Shown: positions 36,401 through 46,593, numbered from the stretch's first letter. The stretch: 64,000 bases of DNA from CBDDLD01 sp965250025 (GCA_965250025.1 OZ252283.1:2480001-2544000), one strand, 5' to 3'. The notes: a model not told the origin generated them from the letters alone. Numbers and translations are program-made.

Positions 36401-39400
36401 TCTCATGTCATGGTGATACGACTACCGTGACCTTTACCGCTACCGGAGGAACGGCGCCTTACAGTTATACCTTTAATAGTGAGACCAACAACACAGGCGT
36501 CTTTAACAATGTCCCTGCCGGAACGGCACTACCCTATAGTGTTACTGATACTAATGGTTGTACACCTGCTACAGGTACAGTGGACATTAATCAACCTGAA
36601 ATTATATCGTTGACAGGTACACCTGTGGTGGATCCTATTCTTTGTAATGGGGATACCACCACAGTGACCTTTACGGCTACTGGAGGTACGGCGCCTTATG
36701 CCTATACCTTTAACGGAGAAACTAATGATACGGGTATCTTTACTGGGGTTGCAGCTGGAACAAACCTGCCGTATAGCATCACCGATGCCAATACCTGTGC
36801 GGCGGTTACGAGTACTTTGGATATAACACAACCTGACGTGATTAGTTTAACCGGTGCACCCGTGGTCGATCCGATCCTTTGTAACGGGGATACCACCACA
36901 GTGACCTTTACGGCTACTGGAGGTACAGCGCCTTATGCCTACACCTTTAACGGACAGACCAACGATACAGGCATCTTTACTGGCGTAGCGGCTGGAACAA
37001 ACCTGCCGTATAGCATCACCGATGCTAACAACTGTGCGGCGGTTACGGGTACTTTAGATATTACTGAGCCTGATGTGATCAGCTTGACTGGTGCGCCTGT
37101 GGTCGATCCGATCCTTTGTAATGGGGATACCACCACGGTCACTTTTGAAGCTACAGGAGGTACAGCGCCTTATGCCTATACCTTTAATGGTCAAACTAAT
37201 GATACAGGCATCTTTACTGGGGTGGCTGCTGGAACAAATCTGCCGTATAGCATCACCGATGCTAACAACTGTGCGGCGGTGACAGGAACCTTAGATATTA
37301 CTGAGCCTGATGTGATCAGCCTGACTGGTGCGCCTGTCGTGGATCCGATCCTTTGTAACGGGGATACCACTACAGTTACTTTTGAAGCTACCGGTGGTAC
37401 AGCACCGTATAGCTATACCTTTAATGGTCAGACCAACGATACAGGCATCTTTACTGGCGTAGCGGCTGGAACAAATCTGCCTTACAGCATCACTGATGTC
37501 AACAACTGCGCTGCAGTGACAGGTACTTTAGATATTACTGAGCCGGATGTGATTTCATTAACTGGTGCGCCGGTCGTGGATCCTATTCTTTGTAATGGGG
37601 ACACCACCACAGTCACTTTTGAAGCTACTGGTGGAACAGCGCCTTATGCTTATACCTTTAATGGTCAGACCAACGATACAGGGATTTTTACTGGCGTTGC
37701 AGCTGGAACAAATCTACCTTATAGCGTTACCGATGCTAACAACTGCGCGGCAGTAACCGGCACTTTAGATATTAATCAGCCGGATGTGATCAGCTTGACT
37801 GGTGCGCCTGTGGTCGATCCGATCCTTTGTAATGGCGATACCACCACGGTCACTTTTGAAGCTACCGGTGGTACAGCACCTTATGCCTATACCTTTAATG
37901 GTCAGACTAATGATACAGGCATCTTTACTGGCGTTGCAGCTGGAACAAACCTGGCTTACAACATCACCGATGCCAATACCTGTGCGGCGGTTACGAGTAC
38001 TTTGGATATAACACAACCTGACGTGATTAGTTTAACCGGTGCACCCGTGGTCGATCCGATCCTTTGTAACGGGGATACCACCACAGTGACCTTTACGGCT
38101 ACTGGAGGTACAGCGCCTTATGCCTACACCTTTAACGGACAGACCAACGATACAGGCATCTTTACTGGCGTAGCGGCTGGAACAAACCTGCCGTATAGCA
38201 TCACCGATGCTAACAACTGTGCGGCGGTTACGGGTACTTTAGATATTACTGAGCCTGATGTGATCAGCTTGACTGGTGCGCCTGTGGTCGATCCGATCCT
38301 TTGTAATGGGGATACCACTACAGTTACTTTTGAAGCTACAGGAGGTACAGCGCCTTATAGCTATACCTTTAATGGCCAAACTAATGACACCGGAATCTTC
38401 ACTGGTGTTGCAGCTGGAACAAATCTACCTTATAGCGTTACCGATGCTAACAACTGCGCGGCAGTAACCGGCACTTTAGATATTAATCAGCCGGATGTGA
38501 TCAGCTTGACTGGTGCGCCTGTGGTCGATCCGATCCTTTGTAATGGCGATACCACCACAGTTACTTTTGAAGCTACCGGTGGTACAGCACCTTATGCCTA
38601 TACCTTTAATGGTCAGACTAATGATACAGGCATCTTTACTGGCGTTGCAGCTGGAACAAACCTGGCTTACAACATCACCGATGCCAATACCTGTGCAGCA
38701 GTTACCGGAACCCTAGATATTACGCAGCCGGATGTGATCAGCTTGACTGGCGCACCTGTGGTCGATCCTATTCTTTGTAATGGGGATACCACTACAGTCA
38801 CTTTTGAAGCTACCGGTGGTACAGCACCGTATAGCTATACCTTTAATGGTCAGACCAACGATACGGGGATTTTTACTGGCGTTGCAGCTGGAACTGGATT
38901 ACCATATTCCATCACTGATGCTAACAACTGTGCGGCAGTGATAGGCACTTTAGATATTACTGAGCCGGATGTGATCAGCTTGACTGGTGCGCCTGTGGTC
39001 GATCCTATTTTGTGTAATGGGGATACCACTACAGTCACTTTTGAAGCTACCGGTGGTACAGCACCGTATAGCTATACCTTTAATGGTCAGACCAACGATA
39101 CGGGGATTTTTACTGGCGTTGCAGCTGGAACTGGATTACCATATTCCATCACCGATGCTAACAACTGCGCTGCGGTGACAGGAACCTTAGATATTACTGA
39201 GCCAGATGTCATTAGCTTGACTGGTGCGCCTGTGGTCGATCCGATCCTTTGTAATGGGGATACCACCACAGTCACTTTTGAAGCTACCGGTGGTACAGCG
39301 CCTTACAGCTATACCTTTAACGGACAGACCAATGATACAGGCATCTTTACTGGCGTTGCGGCTGGAACAAATCTGCCTTATTCCATCACCGATGCCAACA

Positions 39401-40704
39401 ACTGTGCGGCAGTGATAGGCACTTTAGATATTACTGAGCCGGATGTGATCAGCTTGACTGGTGCGCCTGTGGTCGATCCTATTTTGTGTAATGGGGATAC
39501 CACTACAGTCACTTTTGAAGCTACCGGTGGTACAGCACCGTATAGCTATACCTTTAATGGTCAGACCAACGATACGGGGATTTTTACTGGCGTTGCAGCT
39601 GGAACTGGATTACCATATTCCATCACTGATGCTAACAACTGCGCTGCGGTGACAGGAACCTTAGATATTACTGAGCCAGATGTCATTAGCTTGACTGGTG
39701 CGCCTGTGGTCGATCCGATCCTTTGTAATGGGGATACCACCACAGTCACTTTTGAAGCTACCGGCGGTACAGCGCCGTATAGCTATACTTTTAATGGCCA
39801 GACCAACGATACAGGAATATTTACTGGCGTTGCAGCTGGAACAAATCTGGCTTATAGCGTTACCGATGCCAACAACTGTGCGGCGGTTACGGGTACTTTA
39901 GATATTACTGAGCCAGATGTCATTTCATTAACGGGGGCGCCGATCGTGGATCCGATCCTTTGTAACGGGGATACCACCACAGTCACTTTTGAAGTTACTG
40001 GTGGAACAGCGCCTTATGCCTATACCTTTAACGGACAGACCAACGATACAGGCATCTTTACTGGGGTAGCTGCAGGGACAAATCTGCCTTATTCCATTAC
40101 CGATGCTAACAATTGTGCGGCGGTGATAGGCACTTTAGATATTACTGAGCCGGATGTGATCAGCTTGACTGGTGCGCCTGTGGTCGATCCTATTTTGTGT
40201 AATGGGGATACCACTACAGTCACTTTTGAAGCTACCGGTGGTACAGCACCGTATAGCTATACCTTTAATGGGCAAACCAATGATACAGGAATCTTTACTG
40301 GGGTAGCAGCTGGAACAGGTCTTCCTTATTCCATCACCGATGCCAATACTTGTGCGCCGGTGACAGGAACCTTAGATATTAATCAGCCGGATATCATTTC
40401 ATTAACCGGTGCGCCTGTGGTCGATCCGATTCTTTGTAATGGAGATACCACTACAGTCACTTTTGAAGCTACCGGTGGTACAGCACCGTATAGCTATACC
40501 TTTAACGGACAGACCAACGATACAGGCATCTTTACTGGGGTAGCTGCAGGGACAAATCTGCCTTATTCCATTACCGATGCTAACAATTGTGCGGCGGTGA
40601 CAGGAACCTTAGATATTTTGGATCCTATTTTGTGTAATGGGGATACCACTACAGTCACTTTTGATTTGGGCAAACCAATGATACAGGAATCTTTACTGGG
40701 GTAG
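33406..40704 (+). CDS. Giant SprB-like repeat adhesin, 5' part (frameshifted)
   Basis: First 2,432 codons of a surface adhesin. Signal peptide at the start (NALLIIFLTLFSSITALSQ); residues ~35-830 are beta-rich modules with paired cysteines, none strongly recognised; a canonical SprB repeat follows at about 835-905 (DVSCNGGNDGAFTIIASNGA ... GSYTVYIRDVNGCEDP). From residue 907 come 19 tandem 79-aa SprB-like repeats. The frame is broken in repeat 20 and ends 12 codons later at 40704. Without the downstream part the product lacks a T9SS sorting domain and should not reach the surface. SprB-type proteins act as cell-surface adhesins in gliding and attachment; that role here is inferred. The frameshift may be genuine or an assembly fault in the repeats. 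Confidence 0.8.
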   Translation: MKTTTTPFRINKRLNALLIIFLTLFSSITALSQCDPNNVQVFTFDGRCPANGRIVAILQGGSPCVDHFAVLTTPAGVEITLNVFDNGVVAFNDLAPGDYNLRFINNGSTVQYQNNPITVTSTYVDMDISFSSTEPSCPNGNDGTLTANINSGGIGLFIYEVVSSSGTQTFGPTAARSHTFNTMPGGEQVTLNITDTACNVIQTETPVIENKSTRPSDIRFINFFRDCTTDCVSYRPIFESRVYSAQALAEVTTPGNATISIDGGTPINLTIASIGAPPVISDTSPAIISFTPPLGLLSGGDNYTVSFNDGCDIVTRSSTVLPVDDDRLDITVNAIPDPTNCAATYSVSGNAVIFGPGGFSGTYHMFCNPYTVDIEQETFQGSGVFTPISSTPRTVSTFTLPLPGPGSYRLIASDACHSVVREFNTPPVDNPLNDISLSNTFSVLQGTAAIRIAYNRVAQSTNLRYTIVANPPVSSITINPTHPFTLAGSYTVNFPVVINNVNQSRLNVGDLPPGNYTLIAEDNCNRREIPFTTGRTTEYNPVITPTGGCISSGSIAYNMNTTNVSTLAANVQLYEDNGFGGLGALVQDDIPPNTFSGTFNNLSQGDYILRFSGARFSATNLNQNFSVVTLNGDDREYFVPVSVNETEIVTGVTTGGFCDANNPSSGFVFSEVTSSSPTYPLTFELFQMANPSTPVDTFTINDASGGLTHLFENVVQGDYFVRISTACGSVDLNTELTPPVFNPVITATPDTICFPGENIQLSINLPNSLFDITWEDDQGTNLGSGNAVTVFISSTTTYTANYAIRSTFCPGAQVNSASLTVNVTDIEGLESTSNHMDVSCNGGNDGAFTIIASNGAAPYNFSLDNITFSNTTGTFSGLTAGSYTVYIRDVNGCEDPTPITVTITEPDVISLINPPIISPILCNGDTTTVEFAATGGTAPYSYTFNGETNNTGVFNGVSAGAGLAYSITDANTCTPVTGTLNIIQPDAITLTGPPVVDPISCHGDTTTVTFTATGGTAPYSYTFNSETNNTGVFNNVPAGTALPYSVTDTNGCTPATGTVDINQPEIISLTGTPVVDPILCNGDTTTVTFTATGGTAPYAYTFNGETNDTGIFTGVAAGTNLPYSITDANTCAAVTSTLDITQPDVISLTGAPVVDPILCNGDTTTVTFTATGGTAPYAYTFNGQTNDTGIFTGVAAGTNLPYSITDANNCAAVTGTLDITEPDVISLTGAPVVDPILCNGDTTTVTFEATGGTAPYAYTFNGQTNDTGIFTGVAAGTNLPYSITDANNCAAVTGTLDITEPDVISLTGAPVVDPILCNGDTTTVTFEATGGTAPYSYTFNGQTNDTGIFTGVAAGTNLPYSITDVNNCAAVTGTLDITEPDVISLTGAPVVDPILCNGDTTTVTFEATGGTAPYAYTFNGQTNDTGIFTGVAAGTNLPYSVTDANNCAAVTGTLDINQPDVISLTGAPVVDPILCNGDTTTVTFEATGGTAPYAYTFNGQTNDTGIFTGVAAGTNLAYNITDANTCAAVTSTLDITQPDVISLTGAPVVDPILCNGDTTTVTFTATGGTAPYAYTFNGQTNDTGIFTGVAAGTNLPYSITDANNCAAVTGTLDITEPDVISLTGAPVVDPILCNGDTTTVTFEATGGTAPYSYTFNGQTNDTGIFTGVAAGTNLPYSVTDANNCAAVTGTLDINQPDVISLTGAPVVDPILCNGDTTTVTFEATGGTAPYAYTFNGQTNDTGIFTGVAAGTNLAYNITDANTCAAVTGTLDITQPDVISLTGAPVVDPILCNGDTTTVTFEATGGTAPYSYTFNGQTNDTGIFTGVAAGTGLPYSITDANNCAAVIGTLDITEPDVISLTGAPVVDPILCNGDTTTVTFEATGGTAPYSYTFNGQTNDTGIFTGVAAGTGLPYSITDANNCAAVTGTLDITEPDVISLTGAPVVDPILCNGDTTTVTFEATGGTAPYSYTFNGQTNDTGIFTGVAAGTNLPYSITDANNCAAVIGTLDITEPDVISLTGAPVVDPILCNGDTTTVTFEATGGTAPYSYTFNGQTNDTGIFTGVAAGTGLPYSITDANNCAAVTGTLDITEPDVISLTGAPVVDPILCNGDTTTVTFEATGGTAPYSYTFNGQTNDTGIFTGVAAGTNLAYSVTDANNCAAVTGTLDITEPDVISLTGAPIVDPILCNGDTTTVTFEVTGGTAPYAYTFNGQTNDTGIFTGVAAGTNLPYSITDANNCAAVIGTLDITEPDVISLTGAPVVDPILCNGDTTTVTFEATGGTAPYSYTFNGQTNDTGIFTGVAAGTGLPYSITDANTCAPVTGTLDINQPDIISLTGAPVVDPILCNGDTTTVTFEATGGTAPYSYTFNGQTNDTGIFTGVAAGTNLPYSITDANNCAAVTGTLDILDPILCNGDTTTVTFDLGKPMIQESLLG

Positions 40705-42920
40705 CAGCTGGAACAGGTCTTCCTTATTCCATCACCGATGCCAATACTTGTGCGCCGGTGACAGGAACCTTAGATATTAATCAGCCGGATATCATTTCAT
40801 TAACCGGTGCGCCTGTGGTCGATCCGATTCTTTGTAATGGAGATACCACTACAGTCACTTTTGAAGCTACCGGTGGTACAGCACCGTATAGCTATACCTT
40901 TAACGGACAGACCAACGATACAGGCATCTTTACTGGGGTAGCTGCAGGGACAAATCTGCCTTATTCCATTACCGATGCTAACAATTGTGCGGCGGTGACA
41001 GGAACCTTAGATATTACTGAGCCGGATGTGATCAGCTTGACTGGTGCGCCTGTCGTGGATCCTATTCTTTGTAATGGGGACACCACCACAGTCACTTTTG
41101 AAGCTACCGGCGGTACAGCGCCGTATAGCTATACCTTTAACGGACAGACCAACGATACAGGCATCTTTACTGGCGTTGCGGCTGGAACAAACCTAGCTTA
41201 CAACATCACCGATGCTAACAACTGCGCTGCGGTGACAGGCACTTTAGATATTACTGAGCCAGATGTTATTAGCTTGACTAGTGCGCCTGTCGTGGATCCT
41301 ATTCTTTGTAATGGGGACACCACCACAGTGACCTTTACGGCTACTGGAGGGACGGCGCCTTATGCCTATACCTTTAACGGACAGACCAACGATACGGGGA
41401 TTTTTACTGGGGTAGCTGCAGGAACAAACCTGCCGTATAGCATCACTGACGCCAATACTTGTGCGCCGGTGACAGGAACCTTAGATATTAATCAGCCGGA
41501 TATCATTTCATTAACCGGTGCGCCTGTGGTCGATCCGATTCTTTGTAATGGAGATACCACTACAGTCACTTTTGAAGCTACCGGTGGTACAGCACCGTAT
41601 AGCTATACCTTTAATGGTCAGACCAACGATACGGGGATTTTTACTGGCGTTGCAGCTGGAACTGGATTACCATATTCCATCACCGATGCTAACAACTGCG
41701 CTGCGGTGACAGGAACCTTAGATATTACTGAGCCAGATGTCATTAGCTTGACTGGTGCGCCTGTGGTCGATCCGATCCTTTGTAATGGGGATACCACCAC
41801 AGTCACTTTTGAAGCTACCGGAGGTACGGCGCCTTATGCCTATACCTTTAACGGACAGACCAACGATACGGGGATTTTTACTGGCGTAGCGGCTGAAACA
41901 AACCTACCTTACAGCATCACTGATGCCAACAATTGTGCGCCGGTGACAGGAACCTTAGATATTAATCAGCCTGACGTGATCAGCTTGACTGGTTCGCCTG
42001 TGGTCGATCCTATTCTTTGTAATGGAGATACCACCACAGTTACTTTTGAAGCTACTGGTGGTACAGCACCGTATAGCTATACCTTTAATGGTCAGACCAA
42101 CGATACGGGGATTTTTACTGGCGTTGCAGCTGGAACTGGATTACCATATTCCATCACTGATGCTAACAACTGCGCTGCGGTGACAGGAACCTTAGATATT
42201 ACTGAGCCAGATGTCATTAGCTTGACTGGTGCGCCTGTGGTCGATCCGATCCTTTGTAATGGGGATACCACCACAGTGACCTTTACTGCGACTGGAGGGA
42301 CGGCGCCTTATGCCTATACCTTTAACGGACAGACCAACGATACGGGGATTTTTACTGGGGTAGCTGCAGGAACAAACCTGCCGTATAGCATCACTGACGC
42401 CAATACTTGTGCGCCGGTGACAGGAACCTTAGATATTAATCAGCCGGATATCATTTCATTAACCGGTGCGCCTGTGGTCGATCCGATTCTTTGTAATGGA
42501 GATACCACTACAGTCACTTTTGAAGCTACAGGAGGTACAGCACCTTATGCCTATACCTTTAACGGGCAGACCAACGATACGGGGATTTTTACTGGGGTAG
42601 CTGCAGGAACAAACCTGCCGTATAGCATCACTGACGCCAATACTTGTGCGCCGGTGACAGGAACCTTAGATATTAATCAGCCGGATATCATTTCATTAAC
42701 CGGTGCGCCTGTGGTCGATCCGATTCTTTGTAATGGAGATACCACTACAGTCACTTTTGAAGCTACAGGAGGTACAGCACCTTATGCCTATACCTTTAAC
42801 GGGCAGACCAACGATACAGGGGTCTTTACTGGGGTAGCTGCTGGAACAAACCTAGCTTACAGCATTACTGATGCCAATAACTGTGCAGCAGTGACAAGCA
42901 CTTTAGATATAACACAGCCG
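36124..42920 (+). repeat. Array of 29 tandem 237-bp SprB-like repeats
   Basis: Each unit encodes 79 aa with the core DPILCNGDTTTVTF, ATGGTAPY, NGQTNDTGIFTGVAAGT and YSITDANNCAAVTGTLDI. Units start at 36124 and recur at exactly 237 bp up to 40390; one shortened unit (about 40618-40787) is damaged; nine more run from 40788 to 42920. The first two or three and the last are more divergent than the middle ones, as expected for arrays homogenised by recombination. Two conserved cysteines per unit suggest a disulfide in each module. Confidence 0.92.
40618..40670 (+). other. Lesion in repeat 20: two deletions with 3-base fillers
   Basis: Compared with its neighbours this unit lacks 42 bases after LDI, replaced by TTG (net -39, in frame), and 40 bases after TCACTTTTGA, replaced by TTT (net -37, out of frame). 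The total loss is 76 bases and shifts the frame. The following 348 bases (40668-41015) are identical to 40270-40617, 398 bases earlier. Confidence 0.8.
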
Positions 42921-43736
42921 GAGGTACTTGGTTTCACATTCAATTCTTTAACCAATATAGATTGTAATACCGATACCTTAGGATCAATTATGGTAACTGC
43001 CAATGGCGGCACTATGCCTTATACCTATTCATTAAATGATGGTACTACCATAACTACACAAAATAATGGTACTTTCTCAGGTCTCGAAGCTGGTATTTAC
43101 TCTGTAGATATTACCGATGCTAATGACTGTTTTATCGCTACTGAACTCTTAGAGATAGAAATCATTGAGAGTGAAATTATTATTATAAATGATCAAACTT
43201 GTTTTGATGATGGTCTGATTGACTTAAACGATTACTTAATTAATCCCATTGATGGTGGTTTATGGGAGTTTACATCGGGACCAGATAATGTCACCCTTAA
43301 TGATGATGAATTTGATCCTTCCAATATAACACTTGGAGATTATGTCTTCACCTATACAATAACCACTGCTGCCGGATGTACTAATATTACTGAAGTCACT
43401 CTAAACATAAATGATGACTGTATTGTCCTTCCCTGCAGTATTGACGATGTTATCATCTCAAAAGCGGTAACACCTAATGGGGATCAGTACAATCAATTCT
43501 TTACCATTACCGGTGTTGAAACCTGTGGGTTCGTATTCGATGTACAAATTTTTAACCGATGGGGGTCACTTGTTTTTAAATCCGATAATTATCAGAACAA
43601 CTGGAGTGGTGAGTCTTCCAAACATTCTGTGGGTAGTGCAAATACGCTGCCTTCAGGAACCTATTACTATATCGTCACGCTTAAAAATAGTGGACTAAAC
43701 CCTATTACAGGTCCAATCTATTTAGGAACAAAATAA
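40668..43736 (+). pseudogene. Giant SprB-like adhesin, 3' part with T9SS type B sorting domain
   Basis: Continuation of the adhesin in the shifted frame. No start codon of its own is credible: a GTG at 40758 lies inside a repeat. It contains the end of repeat 20, nine more 79-aa repeats, one divergent SprB repeat (NIDCNTDTLGSIMVTANGGT ... SVDITDANDCF), a cysteine-containing module (DQTCFDDGLIDLNDYLI ...), and the gliding-motility-associated type B sorting domain (AVTPNGDQYNQFFTITG ... IFNRWGSLVFKSDNYQNNW ... SGTYYYIVTL). Joined to the 5' part with the 76 missing bases restored, the protein would be about 3,470 aa. The PorP/SprF gene follows by 12 bases. Confidence 0.75.
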
Positions 43737-43748
43737 ACACGGCCTATC

Positions 43749-44693
43749 ATGAAAACACATATAAAACACCTCATCATACTAGCAACAGTATTACTTAGCG
43801 GTTTATCTGCATTTTCTCAACAGTTACCTCAGTTTACACAGTATATGTTTAATACTATCTCTATCAATCCTGCTTATGCTGGTAGTAGACAAACACTAAA
43901 TATTACTGGATTACACAGAAGTCAATGGGTGGGTATAGAAGGGGCTCCGGTTACCCAAACTGCCTCGATTCACTCGCCTTTAAGGAATGAAAAAATTGGA
44001 TTAGGCTTATCTTTTATAAATGATCAATTAGGATTTGAAAATTTCTCTTATGTCTATGGTGATTTTTCGTATACCATCAGAACAGGAGAAAAAACAAAAC
44101 TTGCTTTTGGTATGAAAGCTGGCGTCACTTTTTTTAATCTTGATCAAACACTATTGAACGATCCAACCATTGTTGATGATCCCTTTTTTAATGAGTTCTC
44201 TAATCGGGTTGTACCTAACATTGGCGCTGGATTTTACTGGCATACTAACAAATGGTATATCGGGTTGTCTGCGCCGCGTATCTTAAACAGTGATTTGAAC
44301 AATACACGAGATAATGTCCAGGCTGAGTTTGTTGCCTTGGAACGGATCAATTACTTTTTAACTGCCGGTTATGTATTTGATCTTAGTGATGTCACCAAAT
44401 TCAAACCCTCAATATTAGCCAGAGCTACCAACGGTGCTCCTGCGTCTTTTGATTTTACGGCAAACTTTTTATTCTATGAAAAGTTTTGGTTAGGGGCCGC
44501 ATACCGTATCAATGAACGTACTGAAGCACTAGGTGGCTTGGCTGATTTTCAAATATCCAAGCAAATGAGAATAGGTTATGCCTATGAATACCCATTATCG
44601 GATTTAAATGCTTTCACCAGTGGCACGCACGAGATTCTATTAATTTTTGAAGTTTTTAAAAGCAAACGTATCAAATCTCCAAGATACTTCTAA
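43749..44693 (+). CDS. PorP/SprF family type IX secretion membrane protein
   Basis: 314-aa outer-membrane protein. Signal peptide (HLIILATVLLSGLSAFSQ) then the family hallmark QLPQFTQYMFNTISINPAYAGSR, with the remainder alternating beta-barrel strands and ending in HEILLIFEVFKSK. In flavobacteria, SprF-type proteins lie next to, and are needed for secretion or anchoring of, type B sorting-domain adhesins such as SprB. Its position 12 bases downstream of the giant adhesin makes it that adhesin's dedicated partner. The OmpA-family gene starts 13 bases after its stop. Confidence 0.92.
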   Translation: MKTHIKHLIILATVLLSGLSAFSQQLPQFTQYMFNTISINPAYAGSRQTLNITGLHRSQWVGIEGAPVTQTASIHSPLRNEKIGLGLSFINDQLGFENFSYVYGDFSYTIRTGEKTKLAFGMKAGVTFFNLDQTLLNDPTIVDDPFFNEFSNRVVPNIGAGFYWHTNKWYIGLSAPRILNSDLNNTRDNVQAEFVALERINYFLTAGYVFDLSDVTKFKPSILARATNGAPASFDFTANFLFYEKFWLGAAYRINERTEALGGLADFQISKQMRIGYAYEYPLSDLNAFTSGTHEILLIFEVFKSKRIKSPRYF

Positions 44694-44706
44694 AACAGAA
44701 TTAACT

Positions 44707-46593
44707 ATGAAAACAAAAGTTTTATTAATCCTATTGCTGAGTTGCTCTTTTACTTTTTCGCAAAAGAAAATCGGTGATAAATTTTTTGAAAAGTTTGCTT
44801 ATGTTAAAGCCAGTGAGTTTTATAAAAAAGCATATGACAATGGAGATGACAGCAAGCACGTCCTTCTAAGACTTGGCGATTGTTATTACAACAATTCAAA
44901 CTCTAAAGATGCTGTTTACTGGTATAAATTGGCCTTAGAAAAATACTCGAAAATTAATCCTGAATACCTCCTAAAATACATCCAGTCTCTACAAAGTCAG
45001 GGGAATTATAGTGAAGCAGATCGATGGTTAGATCAATTAAACGAATCTAACCGGAAGACTTCAGATAAAATAAAAGCTATTATCTCTACTGAAGAAAAAT
45101 TTGTTGCTACTAAAAGCTTAGATATCAATTCGGAGGTCTCGGATTTTGGAGCTTACATTCATAATGGAAAACTGTTTTTTGCCTCCACAAGAAATCTCTC
45201 TGATGCTAATGGAAATAAAATATACCGATGGAACGAGGAACCTTTTTTAGACCTCTATGAAGCACCCATATCAGAGGATGGTGAAATCGGTGATGTGCGC
45301 TTAATTGCGGCTACAAACATTAATACAAAATACCATGAATCATCAATAGCTATTACCAATGATGGCAAAACCCTATACTTTACCAGAGATAATGTAAACA
45401 AACGTAACAAAATTGCTTATGACAAAACCGGCACTACACATTTAAAAATATACAAAGCATCATTAAAAAACGATGCCTGGGAAGATATTGAAGAATTACC
45501 TTTTAATGATGACATTTTTTCCACGGGTCACCCAACGTTAAGTCCTGATAATAAAAAGCTATACTTTGTATCGGATCGTGATGGCGGATTTGGATTAACT
45601 GATATTTATGTTGTTGATATTTTAGAGGATGGCACTTATAGTATCCCTAAAAACTTAGGTGAAAATATAAATACCAAAGGCAGAGAGATGTTTCCTTTTA
45701 TTGCCAAGGATAGTACATTGTACTTCTCATCGGATAATTATGTTAATATTGGTTTACTAGATATTTTTAAATCTGACATTTTAAAAGATGAAAATGCCTT
45801 ACCAGAAAATTTAGGAGCTCCCTACAACAGTAGGGATGATGACTTTGCTTTTTATATTGACTCTGACAATAAAAAAGGTTATTTCTCTTCTAACAGACCT
45901 GAAGGTAAAGGAAAAGATGATATTTACAGTTTTATTATTTATCCTTGCTCTCAAACCATAAAAGGCATTACCAGAGACCGTAAGACTAATGAAATCCTAC
46001 CTAACACTATAGTTAAACTTATTGATGAAAACGGAAAGATTATTGAGCAAGTCACCTCGTCAATGAACGGTGAGTATCTGTTTGAAAATGTGGAATGCGA
46101 TAAGGAATTTACCATTTTAGGGTCTAAACCCGATTATAAAGATGACCTTCAAAAGGTTAGAACATCTAAAATCAAACACACCGATTCTGAGGTTGATTTG
46201 TTTTTAATTCCACTAATCAACAACTGCGAGATTGTAATTAACCCCATATTTTTTGACTTTGATAAGTGGAACATCAGAGCAGACTCAAAAGTGGAACTTG
46301 AGAATATTGTTGATGTGATGAATACTCATCCCCTAATTTCCATTAAAATTGAATCTCATACCGATAGTAGAGGAAGTCACAGGTATAATATAAAACTCTC
46401 TGATCGTAGAGCTAAATCTACCAAAGACTACTTGATATCAAGAGGTATTGACCCCTCGCGGTTTGAAAGTGCTATTGGCTATGGCGAAACACAATTAGTT
46501 AATGAATGTGACGACAATACCAAATGCTCTGAAGCCAAACACCAGGAAAACAGACGCTCGCATTTTTATATTGTTGATTGCGATAAAAAATGA
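44707..46593 (+). CDS. OmpA family protein with TPR, WD40-like and regulatory-like domains
   Basis: 628-aa outer-membrane-linked protein. Signal peptide MKTKVLLILLLSCSFTFS; TPR-like helices at about 20-130 (KASEFYKKAYDNGDDSKHVL ...); PD40/WD40-like propeller strands (GHPTLSPDNKKLYFVSDRDG; GYFSSNRPEGKGKDDIY); a carboxypeptidase-regulatory-like fold (KGITRDRKTNEILPNTIVKL); and a C-terminal OmpA peptidoglycan-binding domain (FDFDKWNIRADSKVELENIV ... HTDSRGSHRYN ... LSDRRAKSTKDYL). This is the order seen in PorE-like proteins that tie T9SS components to the cell wall. The ATG at 44707 is chosen because a signal peptide follows at once. Confidence 0.88.
   Translation: MKTKVLLILLLSCSFTFSQKKIGDKFFEKFAYVKASEFYKKAYDNGDDSKHVLLRLGDCYYNNSNSKDAVYWYKLALEKYSKINPEYLLKYIQSLQSQGNYSEADRWLDQLNESNRKTSDKIKAIISTEEKFVATKSLDINSEVSDFGAYIHNGKLFFASTRNLSDANGNKIYRWNEEPFLDLYEAPISEDGEIGDVRLIAATNINTKYHESSIAITNDGKTLYFTRDNVNKRNKIAYDKTGTTHLKIYKASLKNDAWEDIEELPFNDDIFSTGHPTLSPDNKKLYFVSDRDGGFGLTDIYVVDILEDGTYSIPKNLGENINTKGREMFPFIAKDSTLYFSSDNYVNIGLLDIFKSDILKDENALPENLGAPYNSRDDDFAFYIDSDNKKGYFSSNRPEGKGKDDIYSFIIYPCSQTIKGITRDRKTNEILPNTIVKLIDENGKIIEQVTSSMNGEYLFENVECDKEFTILGSKPDYKDDLQKVRTSKIKHTDSEVDLFLIPLINNCEIVINPIFFDFDKWNIRADSKVELENIVDVMNTHPLISIKIESHTDSRGSHRYNIKLSDRRAKSTKDYLISRGIDPSRFESAIGYGETQLVNECDDNTKCSEAKHQENRRSHFYIVDCDKK

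Noticed and set aside
37091..41709. Series of ~63-codon plus-strand ORFs inside the adhesin
   Set aside because: Out-of-frame shadows repeating every 237 bp.
36124..42920. CRISPR array
   Set aside because: The repeats are 237 bp, have no unique spacers and encode protein modules in frame.
40758..43736. Independent gene starting at a GTG inside the repeats
   Set aside because: The GTG lies within a repeat codon, has no signal peptide, and the frame is open upstream to the lesion. It is the continuation of the adhesin.
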